From NCBI RefSeq assembly GCF_003851685.1, contig NZ_CP027727.1:4650001-4714000 (forward strand): 64,000 nt of DNA. The letters run 5' to 3'. A program made the position numbers and the translations under genes. Source of the stretch: Pseudomonas sp. R5-89-07. GTDB lineage: Bacteria > Pseudomonadota > Gammaproteobacteria > Pseudomonadales > Pseudomonadaceae. Numbering within the stretch: position 1 is the first letter of the stretch; each line of letters begins with the position of its first letter. Under the pieces are notes generated by a model. The model ran no database searches. It saw only the letters and a program-made list of their open reading frames with translations, and was not told the origin of the DNA. This document shows positions 54,602 through 62,625 of this stretch, one piece after another.

Positions 54602-55401
54602 ACAGAGCAGATACGCTACAAATAAATGCATCTGCCTGGAACAAACGGACCCAGGTACATGTCGATTCCGAGTTTTACGCGACGGACAAAGTGCTAAGCG
54701 GCACCAGCTCAATACAACAACTCGATAGCGCGCTGTTAGGCAATATTGCGGGATTGAAGTTACTGCATTTGCAGTGCCACTTCGGCCTCGATACGATCAG
54801 CCTGGCCAGAATGGGCGCCGACTGCATCGGCGTCGATATCTCAGTCGCCGCTATTGAGAAAGCTACGGAGCTCGCTTCGCAGGCTGGAATCGAAGTCACC
54901 TTTTGTGTTGCCGACGCCCAGAGGATAGAACATGTAGTCGTGCCTTCGACTTTCGATATCGTCTATACCTCCTATGGCGTCCTCTGTTGGATAGAGGATT
55001 TGTGGGAATGGGCACGGGGAATATCAAGAGCCCTGAAGAGTGGCGGAAGGTTGATACTGATTGAATACCATCCTTTCCTGAATGTCATATTCCCTGGTTG
55101 CTTGGCAGGCACAAGTGATTATTTTAATTCATTGCGCGGCAATCTGACCCATTCAACCGGTACCTATACAGACAGAAACAGTGACATAGAATACGAAGAA
55201 GTACGATGGGCTCATTCTATTTCAGAGATCCATGCAGCCCTGTCGGCAGCACACCTATCGATTACTCATCTTGGAGAGCATAGCTTCTCGCCCTATCCTA
55301 TCGTTCCAACATTAGCCGAGTACGATAACAACCTCTGGCGTGAGAAAGAGGGATCTGAAAAGCTGCCCTATCTAATGTCTTTGTGCGCGGTAAAGCCCTG
55401 A
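54598..55401 (+). CDS. SAM-dependent methyltransferase (class I)
   Basis: This 267-residue class I methyltransferase binds SAM through motif I LLHLQCHFGLDTISLARMG (about 55-73) and the acidic GVDIS (Asp80). The post-motif is FDIVYTSYGVLCWIEDLWEW, with a downstream SGGRLILIEYHPF. It is soluble. Its ATG overlaps the carbamoyltransferase stop by 4 nt (ATGA), so the two are made together. O-, N- or C-methylation cannot be told. Relatives with the QCHFGLDT motif are common in natural-product and small-molecule pathways. Confidence 0.9.
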   Translation: MNRADTLQINASAWNKRTQVHVDSEFYATDKVLSGTSSIQQLDSALLGNIAGLKLLHLQCHFGLDTISLARMGADCIGVDISVAAIEKATELASQAGIEVTFCVADAQRIEHVVVPSTFDIVYTSYGVLCWIEDLWEWARGISRALKSGGRLILIEYHPFLNVIFPGCLAGTSDYFNSLRGNLTHSTGTYTDRNSDIEYEEVRWAHSISEIHAALSAAHLSITHLGEHSFSPYPIVPTLAEYDNNLWREKEGSEKLPYLMSLCAVKP

Positions 55402-55414
55402 AAAGGAAGTTAGC

Positions 55415-56395
55415 ATGATTATGGATGATATAGGCAACATTGATGAACGGATACCGATCAAGGTAAATTACCCGGTGACGGCACTTGATTGCTGTGAATA
55501 TATGTCTTCCCAATGTGGCTCACCGGTATGGGTAAAAAGAGAAGACACACTTGATGTATACGGCTCTGGCCATAAACTACGTCGTCTCAAACATCTCATA
55601 CCGAGCTTGATGCAAGAGCAGATTGATACGTTGGTTACGATCGGAAGCCTGCAATCCAATCAAACGAAAAGCGTTGCTTATATAGCACATCGTTTGGGCA
55701 TGCAGTCACATATCCTTTACGGAGGCGATAACCCTCTCGACCTGAGTGATTGCTCAAGTAACTACAAGGTGACGAAAAGCCTCTGTGATCACATTCACTG
55801 GAAGAGCGGCGTCGCGTGGAGTGAGTTACCCAATCAGGCCGAAGAACTGTGTCGCCACTTGCGGTCCGAAGGAAGACGAGCGTTGTACATAGCCTCGGGT
55901 ATAAGCAACGCCGACGCCTTGAACGGATCCATAGAACTGGGCGTTGAGTTATCCTGGCAGCTACCGGTAAAGGCGGGGAAAGCGGTGCACATATTCGTAT
56001 GCGCCGGATCTGGTATGACCAGCCTGGGGCTGTCAATCGCAGCCCAACTGCTGGGAGCTGATTGGAATATCCATGGAATCTGCATCGGCGAAACCCGCAG
56101 GCAGCTGGAAAGCCGCGTTAACGCACACCTTCAACGCTGGGCCAGTTCGAAAGGTGCGCGGTTCCACACGAACAACATCACGTTTCACGACGCCTATGCA
56201 AATGGTGGTTATGGAAAGCATACCGAGAACGATATTGAAACGTCGCTGACCATCTTGAAGGAAGAGGGAATCTTCCTGGACATGACCTATATGTTGAAAA
56301 CCTTCAAAGGAATGAAAGGCGTTCTTAAAGAGCGAAAGCAAGATGACTCAATAGCCGTCCTTTTGCACTCAGGAGGCACCGGCGATTTTTTTTAA
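55415..56395 (+). CDS. PLP-dependent D-cysteine desulfhydrase/ACC deaminase-like enzyme
   Basis: This 326-residue fold-type II PLP enzyme has the PLP lysine Lys54 in GSGHKLRRLKHL and the active-site Ser/Asn/Gln loop GSLQSNQTK (about 77-85). The phosphate-binding end is HSGGTGDFF (318-326), close to the HTGGTPGLF type of DcyD and ACC deaminase. Those enzymes cleave D-cysteine or 1-aminocyclopropane carboxylate, but relatives in secondary metabolism perform beta-replacement or racemisation. It starts 13 nt after the methyltransferase with AAAAGGAAG. In this cluster it may act on a serine- or cysteine-like substrate; the specific reaction is unknown. Confidence 0.85.
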   Translation: MIMDDIGNIDERIPIKVNYPVTALDCCEYMSSQCGSPVWVKREDTLDVYGSGHKLRRLKHLIPSLMQEQIDTLVTIGSLQSNQTKSVAYIAHRLGMQSHILYGGDNPLDLSDCSSNYKVTKSLCDHIHWKSGVAWSELPNQAEELCRHLRSEGRRALYIASGISNADALNGSIELGVELSWQLPVKAGKAVHIFVCAGSGMTSLGLSIAAQLLGADWNIHGICIGETRRQLESRVNAHLQRWASSKGARFHTNNITFHDAYANGGYGKHTENDIETSLTILKEEGIFLDMTYMLKTFKGMKGVLKERKQDDSIAVLLHSGGTGDFF

Positions 56396-56413
56396 TGGAC
56401 CTCGGTGAACCCC

Positions 56414-57166
56414 ATGACAATCGATACGTTGCTGACGGCAAATATGGGTCGTGAGCGCAAGTACTCTTCCAGTAGAGAAAAAACCTTTGAGCACTTGGTA
56501 GAGCAGCTCACTCGGTGCTTTTTTCAAAAAAACCGCACGCCTGTCCTGATGCAAGACATCGAAAAGACCCTCGTTGAATTCGGGCCCGCCGGGGTCGATT
56601 TCGCCTTGGTAGATATTATGCAAAACGAGCAGGTATTGGCCGAAATTGCCAGTCGAAGCTATCTCCAGGGAAACGGATTCTACAAAATCGTTTTAATAGA
56701 GAATGAACATTTCAATCTGCGATTTCATCTCTATCTTGAAGGGATCAAAGCCCAAGAGAATATACATAGCCATCGTTGGTGGTTCGCATCGCTTGTGACC
56801 CTTGGCACCCTTAGATCAGAGGTGTGGGTAGACTCAGCAAGTATCGACGCTCACTGTTTCGAAGAAATCATCTATACCGGAAAGAGAAACGCGTTCATCC
56901 CAGTTGGAGACAGCTCCCTGGAGCTTCAGGACACACAGAAGCTTCGCCGCGGAGAGTCATATATCTGCCCCACTGACACGCTGCACCGCGTATTGGCGAA
57001 TGGGAATGAGGGTGTTTCTGCGACGCTGATATGCCGTGCCAAAAAGTGTAAGGGGTGGTCTAGAAACATTGTAAGTAGCGGCCGCCATCCTGACCTTGAA
57101 GCTGAATACCTAAACAGCAAAAATCTGAAAGATCTTATCGCCCTCTATTTGACACGTTCCCAATAG
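56414..57166 (+). CDS. Cupin-fold protein of unknown function
   Basis: This 250-residue protein has a helical N-terminal part (to about 85) and a cupin-like barrel. The first metal motif is IHSHRWWF (His118, His120), and a second His occurs in CPTDTLHRVLA (His191), so an Fe- or Mn-type 3-His centre is plausible. I do not recognise a named family; dioxygenase, isomerase or structural roles are possible. The ATG at 56414 is taken; an in-frame GTG at 56405 would add three residues. It lies between the two PLP enzymes in the same operon, starting 18 nt after the previous stop. Confidence 0.7.
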   Translation: MTIDTLLTANMGRERKYSSSREKTFEHLVEQLTRCFFQKNRTPVLMQDIEKTLVEFGPAGVDFALVDIMQNEQVLAEIASRSYLQGNGFYKIVLIENEHFNLRFHLYLEGIKAQENIHSHRWWFASLVTLGTLRSEVWVDSASIDAHCFEEIIYTGKRNAFIPVGDSSLELQDTQKLRRGESYICPTDTLHRVLANGNEGVSATLICRAKKCKGWSRNIVSSGRHPDLEAEYLNSKNLKDLIALYLTRSQ

Positions 57167-57174
57167 GTGAAAAA

Positions 57175-58422
57175 ATGTCCAACATTGATTATTGGAAAAA
57201 AATCCTTTTGCAGAATGACCAGGCTAAAGGCGCTATTTCTCTGGTACCTAGCGAAAACGCTCTTTCGCCAATGGCCAGAATGCCCTATGCAATGGATTAC
57301 CAATCTCGCTATTTCCTCGATGATCAGCGGCTGTTCGGATATTGGTGCTTCCCTAATGGCGCGCGTATTGGTGAGGTGGAACATGAAATATTGCTGCCCG
57401 GACTGAAGAAACTGACCAAATGCGAATACGTCAACGTACGCCCGATATCGGGATTGAGTGCGATGACTGTCGGCATTGCGGCTCTGACGGAACCGGGCGA
57501 CACGATTTTTTCGATCTCCCCCAACGATGGCGGGCATGCCAGCACCGGCTTCGTTATCAACAAGATGGGGCGGCGACAGATCGATATAAAATTCTGCGAT
57601 GTCGACACCATTGATTTGGGCATATTTGAAGAGGATATCGCCAAATACAGACCCAGCATGATCTACCTAGATCAGTCCACGTTCCTGTCACCGATTGATT
57701 GCGGGCCCTTGAAGGACGCAATCACCAGAGCGGGGCTTAAAAGCCTGGTGCTGTACGACGCAAGCCATACCAACGGCCTGATCTTTGGTGGTTGTGTGGA
57801 AAACCCTCTGGACCAGGGAGCAGACGTCTGGTGTGGCTCTACCCATAAAACGTTCCCCGGGCCGCAGAAAGGAATCATTTGCACGCGAAATTCTGAGGTG
57901 TACAAACATATAGAAAAAGCAGCTGACCACCTCGTCAGCCATCATCATTCGGCCAGCATCGTCTCCCTGGCGATCACAGTGGATGAATTCATCAATTGCG
58001 GCGGGACCGAATATGCCAATCAGATTGCGGCGAACGGAAACGCGTTTGCGAGATTATTAAAGCAACTCGACTACACAGTACCGATGCCTGCGGATGAAAA
58101 ACATGTTCATCAGGTCTGGTTTGGCGTGCCCCACGGTACCGCGCAGATCAATAACAATAAATTATCTTCTGTCGGCATTGCAGCAAATTGGGTAAATAGC
58201 CTCCCAGGTAACCAGGGTCCGGGCTATCGGGTTTCGCTTGCGGAAATCACCCGACGCTCGGCGAACGAAGATGACGTAGGGAAATTGGTTGCACTGCTGG
58301 ATCAGCTATTCAGGACAGAGTCAGAAACGCTCCCTACCGCGTTGTGTGAGGGACTGGGCTCTCTCTCTTGGAAACTCCGACAGACAGCCTACTGCTATGC
58401 CCCTCAACTCATCGACCTGTGA
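57175..58422 (+). CDS. Serine hydroxymethyltransferase-like PLP enzyme (possible transaldolase)
   Basis: This 415-residue fold-type I PLP enzyme is related to GlyA. The PLP lysine is Lys225 in GSTHKTFPGPQKG, and the ring-stacking His121 is in NDGGHASTG. The Asp196/His198 pair lies in YDASHTNGL, and the N-terminal VPSENALSP corresponds to the SHMT SEN motif. The folate-binding C-terminal parts of GlyA are weakly conserved. Such SHMT-like enzymes in antibiotic clusters (ObiH/ObaG of obafluorin, AbmH of albomycin) are threonine transaldolases or aldolases that make beta-hydroxy amino acids. That role is my inference. It starts 8 nt after the cupin gene, and the next start codon shares a base with its TGA. 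Confidence 0.88.
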   Translation: MSNIDYWKKILLQNDQAKGAISLVPSENALSPMARMPYAMDYQSRYFLDDQRLFGYWCFPNGARIGEVEHEILLPGLKKLTKCEYVNVRPISGLSAMTVGIAALTEPGDTIFSISPNDGGHASTGFVINKMGRRQIDIKFCDVDTIDLGIFEEDIAKYRPSMIYLDQSTFLSPIDCGPLKDAITRAGLKSLVLYDASHTNGLIFGGCVENPLDQGADVWCGSTHKTFPGPQKGIICTRNSEVYKHIEKAADHLVSHHHSASIVSLAITVDEFINCGGTEYANQIAANGNAFARLLKQLDYTVPMPADEKHVHQVWFGVPHGTAQINNNKLSSVGIAANWVNSLPGNQGPGYRVSLAEITRRSANEDDVGKLVALLDQLFRTESETLPTALCEGLGSLSWKLRQTAYCYAPQLIDL

Positions 58423-59807
58423 TGCCACTCAACATGGATAGCAAGACCGTCCCGACGTTAGGCGAAACACTCAAGCAATTGGGGATGCTACAGTCGGCGC
58501 TTGCCCAACAACTGACTGAAACGCTTGAATTGCCGCTTGAGCAGGCGTTTGGCCGTATACTTAAACAACCGGCCATAACGGAAAGCCATCCGTTTCTGAA
58601 CAGTTTTTCTGATAATCTCAATGAGTACCTGGAACAAACCGGAAAAAAAAATAACGCGCTATGTGACTCGATTATCCAGTGCCCAGCCATGCAACAGGCC
58701 GATCATAGTGGAATCTTGCTGGATGACGAGATCTTTCTGAACAATCTGTTTTTTTCTATGGCGTTGTCGTCAAAGAACATTCCGTACGGCCTCACCATTC
58801 AATGTTCCACGGTTAAATGTATCTCCGCCAGAGCACCGTTGAAGGGGCCGCTTTTTCTAAAAGATGGTAACCAGCCAGTGCGCTTGTCTGACCTGAGCAA
58901 CAGCCAGTTAAAAAGCAGATCATTCTGCAATTTACCCACTCCATTTCAGATATCCATAAGCGCGCCTGCCGACCAGCAGGACTCGCGCTGGAAAAGGTTA
59001 AGGGAGATGTGGAATACAAAAACCTTTACCTGTGCAGAAGACGCGTTTATTGCCATCAACACGGAACTGGGCAAACAAATAAAATATGCTACCGGAACGG
59101 AAATTGTTTTTCTTGACGAGCGATTTACAAGTTTTCTCGCAGCGAAACAGCTACTCAATGCACAACTTCCCCTCGCCGACATGATATTCGACGCCACGCT
59201 AAGATCGCTCATTTTAAACATTAAGGAAACGACCATCGATTCCGATGATAACTTTGTACTGGGTCATGACTTGACTGATTTTTTTTATTTCAAGAGTGAA
59301 CAAAAACTGGAGTTACTCGCCATCGAAAATTGTACCACTGGCGCCGAACTCATCCTTAAACGTCGATCAGATGGAACAGTGCTGGCGCGCGTAGGGAAGC
59401 GGGAATTGGTTCGAATGCTTGAGGACGGGCGACTTTTTTGCGACCGGTTTCTCGGGTATTTCGTCAGGTGTTTCGGCACTGGCTTAAAGGCTCTGGGAGG
59501 GACGAGCCAGCAAGATTCGGTCGGGCTCTATCAGAGCATTTTGAGGAAAAGTAATACGCAACTGCAGTTCATGAACACACCCTTCGAAAACCTGTGTTTT
59601 CGAGATGAACTGACATTTTTAGCGGGTGCACCTTTTTTTGAAGGCATCGACAGTTCTCTACTCGACTCGATAAACCAGTCCAGCACCGACAATCTGGGCA
59701 GCTTCATCGAACTGATAAAGACAAGAAAGGTTAAGCAGTTGATAGGTAATTTTCAGAGCTGTCATTATCTGCTGAAAAACGCTGTTAAGAACAAGGAGAG
59801 GCAGTAA
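58422..59807 (+). CDS. Protein of unknown function (461 residues) in biosynthetic cluster
   Basis: This 461-residue soluble protein matches no family I can name. It begins MPLNMDSKTVPTLGETLKQL and is predicted mixed alpha/beta, with a helical N-terminal part (to about 75). There is no signal peptide or TM helix, and no Walker, Rossmann, PLP-lysine or cupin motif was found. Charged and aromatic segments such as VLARVGKRELVRMLEDGRLF and CDRFLGYFVRCFGTGLKALG lie in its second half. TGATG overlap with the SHMT-like gene shows translational coupling and fixes the start. It is the main candidate for new chemistry in the cluster, perhaps a condensing, tRNA-using or oxygenase enzyme. Any function is speculation. 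Confidence 0.85.
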   Translation: MPLNMDSKTVPTLGETLKQLGMLQSALAQQLTETLELPLEQAFGRILKQPAITESHPFLNSFSDNLNEYLEQTGKKNNALCDSIIQCPAMQQADHSGILLDDEIFLNNLFFSMALSSKNIPYGLTIQCSTVKCISARAPLKGPLFLKDGNQPVRLSDLSNSQLKSRSFCNLPTPFQISISAPADQQDSRWKRLREMWNTKTFTCAEDAFIAINTELGKQIKYATGTEIVFLDERFTSFLAAKQLLNAQLPLADMIFDATLRSLILNIKETTIDSDDNFVLGHDLTDFFYFKSEQKLELLAIENCTTGAELILKRRSDGTVLARVGKRELVRMLEDGRLFCDRFLGYFVRCFGTGLKALGGTSQQDSVGLYQSILRKSNTQLQFMNTPFENLCFRDELTFLAGAPFFEGIDSSLLDSINQSSTDNLGSFIELIKTRKVKQLIGNFQSCHYLLKNAVKNKERQ

Positions 59808-59810
59808 CTT

Positions 59811-60479
59811 ATGGAAAAGAATAGCTTAATAAAGACACTGGAGCAGGAAGGCTACCTCATTGTCCGAAACGCGCTGTCGAAGGAAAGGGTTACAGCGCTC
59901 ATCGAAGAGATGACTCGCCTGGAGCAACAATTTGAAGGTCGAGAATTTGCAGACACTGAAGTCTATAAAGCATCGGCGACGCGGGTCATGATTCACGATA
60001 TCGATACCCATGAATTACCGGCCACCAACGAGCTGGTCGCCGACAGCGCCTGTAGGGCGTTACTTAACGAAATGATCGGTGGCCAAGTGCTACGCTGGAC
60101 AGCCACCTATGCGAACTGCAAACCGGGGCATCCCGCACTCTCGTTTCATACTGATTATGATCCTTATGAATGCTCGAAGTACCGCCCTAACCATCCGTCG
60201 TGCTTACGTGTGCTCTATTATCTTGACGACCTGAATGCGGAAAAAAGCCCGCTGCATATTGCGCCTCGATCACATACCTTTCTGCATAAGGATTATCAAT
60301 CGGATATTTTTTCCGACACGTTAGACGTCGACATAGTCACTCCGACGATTGCCACAGGTGACATGATCATTATCAATCCCAGGGTCATTCATGGCACGGG
60401 AGAAAATAACAGTGGCAGTATAAGGCGGGTCATTGCTATCACCTACGTGCCGGATTGGGCGCGCCCATTGACCCCATAA
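59811..60479 (+). CDS. Fe(II)/2-oxoglutarate dioxygenase, phytanoyl-CoA dioxygenase (PhyH) family
   Basis: This 222-residue non-haem iron oxygenase has the 2-His-1-carboxylate triad: His113-x-Asp115 in SFHTDYDP and His194 in RVIHGTG. The 2-oxoglutarate-binding Arg is in SGSIRRVIAI (Arg205/206). PhyH members hydroxylate or otherwise oxidise small substrates, including free and tethered amino acids. It begins 3 nt after the unknown gene, from an ATG preceded by AAGGAG at about 12 nt. It probably hydroxylates an intermediate that could then be carbamoylated or methylated; the substrate cannot be read. Confidence 0.9.
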   Translation: MEKNSLIKTLEQEGYLIVRNALSKERVTALIEEMTRLEQQFEGREFADTEVYKASATRVMIHDIDTHELPATNELVADSACRALLNEMIGGQVLRWTATYANCKPGHPALSFHTDYDPYECSKYRPNHPSCLRVLYYLDDLNAEKSPLHIAPRSHTFLHKDYQSDIFSDTLDVDIVTPTIATGDMIIINPRVIHGTGENNSGSIRRVIAITYVPDWARPLTP

Positions 60480-60488
60480 GGAAATGAC

Positions 60489-61316
60489 ATGTTTATATTA
60501 GGCACGGAACATATACCCAGGCCCAACATTCCTGCGCATATTACGTGCGCCTGGGAGATGGGCTGTCGTTCTTTCGACACCGCCGTTCTTTATAAAAACC
60601 ATGACGATGTTTTATCAGCGCTGCAGAGGTATCCAAGAGAGGATTATGAATTAACTGTAAAAATTCCCGCCGCCTTTCAGACGCGTGCGCAGCTGGAAAA
60701 TTTGGCACTATCCATGATCAGTCAAAGCAAACTAAAGCATGTTGATAAATTATTGATACACTCACCTAAACACGTCCTCCATCCCGACGCGTTAGAGGTA
60801 TTGCAGCAACTGCAAGCAAAGGGCTATATAAAAAAATATGGCCTGAGCAATTACACCCTTGGCCACCTGAAAGCGCTGGGTGCCTTTGGCTACACCCCCA
60901 TGGTTGTTCAGAATGAAATAAATCCATTTTTGCAGGAAACTGAGCTTGTGAATTACTGCAAAGAAAACCGCATAGAAGTGCAGGCCCATAGCATATTTGC
61001 AACTGGCAAGGTTTTCACCGACGACGAACTGGCGTCAACGGCAGCGCCGCAAAACTTGACGCGGGCCCTGTTTAGCTGGCTAAAGAAAATAGCGGTGAGC
61101 CCAATTATTTCAACAAAACAACAAACCAGACTCCTGGATATTTGGAATAACTGGCAGATGGCTTCCGAGGAAAATTCACTGAGCGGTATAGAATTGTTTG
61201 AAAAAAATACCCGTCAGTGTCGCTCCCCGGAATGGGATGAGTTTGATTTGTTACCGCAAGAGGCTTATCAGCAGATCTTGCGGCAGCTTCAACATCGAGA
61301 TCAGTATCAACCTTGA
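60489..61316 (+). CDS. Aldo/keto reductase
   Basis: This 275-residue NAD(P)H-dependent oxidoreductase of the AKR superfamily has the full catalytic tetrad Asp30 and Tyr35 (SFDTAVLY), Lys58 (LTVKIP) and His91 (LLIHSP). The (alpha/beta)8 barrel core GYIKKYGLSNYTLGHLKALG and the cofactor loop VSPIISTKQ are visible. It should reduce a carbonyl in the pathway or act in reverse as an alcohol dehydrogenase. It starts 9 nt after the dioxygenase and ends 10 nt inside the convergent serS-like gene, so it closes the plus-strand operon. Confidence 0.9.
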   Translation: MFILGTEHIPRPNIPAHITCAWEMGCRSFDTAVLYKNHDDVLSALQRYPREDYELTVKIPAAFQTRAQLENLALSMISQSKLKHVDKLLIHSPKHVLHPDALEVLQQLQAKGYIKKYGLSNYTLGHLKALGAFGYTPMVVQNEINPFLQETELVNYCKENRIEVQAHSIFATGKVFTDDELASTAAPQNLTRALFSWLKKIAVSPIISTKQQTRLLDIWNNWQMASEENSLSGIELFEKNTRQCRSPEWDEFDLLPQEAYQQILRQLQHRDQYQP

Positions 61317-62569
61317 AGGACTTCAGTATTAAGATAAGGCTGCAAAACGGCCGGGACCTTAATCGAATTGTCCGCCTGCTGATACTGCTCAAGTAGCGGA
61401 ATTATAGCCCGAGTTGTAATGCCTGTCCCATTTAGGGTGTGTACATGAACATTTTTTCCATTTTCAGACTTATATCGCACTTGTAGTCTTCTGGCCTGGA
61501 AGTCAGTGCAATTACTGCAACTTGTCAGCTCGCCCCAGCCCCAACCACCCGTACGATCTCGTCCTAGCATCCAGGCCTCGAGATCATATTTCTTGAAGGC
61601 AGGCGCACCGAGATCGCCGGAGCAGATGCGAATGACCCTGAAATGGATGCCCAAAGACTCGAAAATGCCTATCTCAAACGCCAGGATTTCTTCAAGTGTC
61701 TTCTCCGATTGCTCCGGCTCGACGAGCGCAACAAGCTCCACCTTAGTGAAGGTCTTGTTTCTATATAGGCCCGCATCCCGTCGTCCACTGGCACCCTCTC
61801 TACGGAAGCAAGGAGACATGCTGAAAACTTTAACTGGGAGTTCGTTACGAGCGAGGATCTCATCGGAAAACTGTCCTACAAGCGGTACCTCCGCAGTACC
61901 GATCATGAACAGGTTGTCGTGCATCAACGGGAAAAGCTCGCTGGCGGTTTCGGTGCGTCTGGGATTGAACCCCGCCCCTTGCATGATCTCCTGCTTGACC
62001 ATCAGCGGGATGTTCACTTGTACGAAACCGGCAGCCTCAGCCCTGTCCATAACGAAACGCATGAGAGCGGTTTCAAGCTTGGCGATAGTGCCTTTGAGGA
62101 TGGGGAAACCTGAACCGCTGGTTTTGACGCCGGCTTCAAAATCCATGCCCAATCTGTTGGCGAGGAAAATGTGGTCTTTGGGTTCAAAATCAAATTCCGG
62201 AGGAGCGCTGTACTTCGTCACCTCGACATTGGCGTCGTCATCCATGCCAATGGGAGTGTCGTCGGCGTATGTGTTAGGGAGTAATAACAACTGGCCTTCG
62301 AGCTCAAGTTCGACCTCGGATAGCTGCTTTTCAAGGCTCAGAGATTTCTGTTTGAGTTCTTTGCCTCGAGCGATACTGACACTTTTTTCCACAGTGCTGT
62401 TCTTGGCATTTTCATTCGCCTCGGAGCGCAGAGATTCAAGGCTCTGCTGCAGCTCGCGCTTCACACGGTCCAACTCTACGATTTTTGCCACATCGACATC
62501 GACGCGCCGGTTTTTACAGATTTCCTGCAAATACTCGGGGTTGGAGCGGACCAGCTTTATATCAAGCAT
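61307..62569 (-). CDS. Divergent second seryl-tRNA synthetase
   Basis: This 420-residue class II aminoacyl-tRNA synthetase has the N-terminal tRNA-binding coiled coil (about 27-98) and the class II core. Key parts are TAEVPL (225-230, serine site), motif 2 CFRREGASGRRDAGLYR (254-270), SCSNCTDFQARRL (350-361) and motif 3 HTLNGTGITTRAII (377-390). Usual bacterial SerRS has FRSEAGSAGRDTRGLIR in motif 2 and NGSGLAVGRTL in motif 3, so this copy is altered and one residue shorter at the active site. The ATG at 62569 (MLDIKLVRSN) has AAGGAA before it. Placed in a biosynthetic cluster, it is likely a resistant SerRS or a dedicated seryl-tRNA supplier. The normal serS is presumed elsewhere. Confidence 0.92.
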   Translation of the reverse strand: MLDIKLVRSNPEYLQEICKNRRVDVDVAKIVELDRVKRELQQSLESLRSEANENAKNSTVEKSVSIARGKELKQKSLSLEKQLSEVELELEGQLLLLPNTYADDTPIGMDDDANVEVTKYSAPPEFDFEPKDHIFLANRLGMDFEAGVKTSGSGFPILKGTIAKLETALMRFVMDRAEAAGFVQVNIPLMVKQEIMQGAGFNPRRTETASELFPLMHDNLFMIGTAEVPLVGQFSDEILARNELPVKVFSMSPCFRREGASGRRDAGLYRNKTFTKVELVALVEPEQSEKTLEEILAFEIGIFESLGIHFRVIRICSGDLGAPAFKKYDLEAWMLGRDRTGGWGWGELTSCSNCTDFQARRLQVRYKSENGKNVHVHTLNGTGITTRAIIPLLEQYQQADNSIKVPAVLQPYLNTEVLQG

Positions 62570-62625
62570 ATTCAGATTCCTTGGTCGACTGAGTCTCAAA
62601 AACGACATTATGTAGGTAGAGCCCT

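Noticed and set aside
61307..62569. SerRS as the housekeeping serS
   Set aside because: It lies inside a low-GC biosynthetic cluster, divergent from an exporter, and has altered motif 2 and 3. It cannot be excluded without the rest of the genome, so it is only judged less likely.
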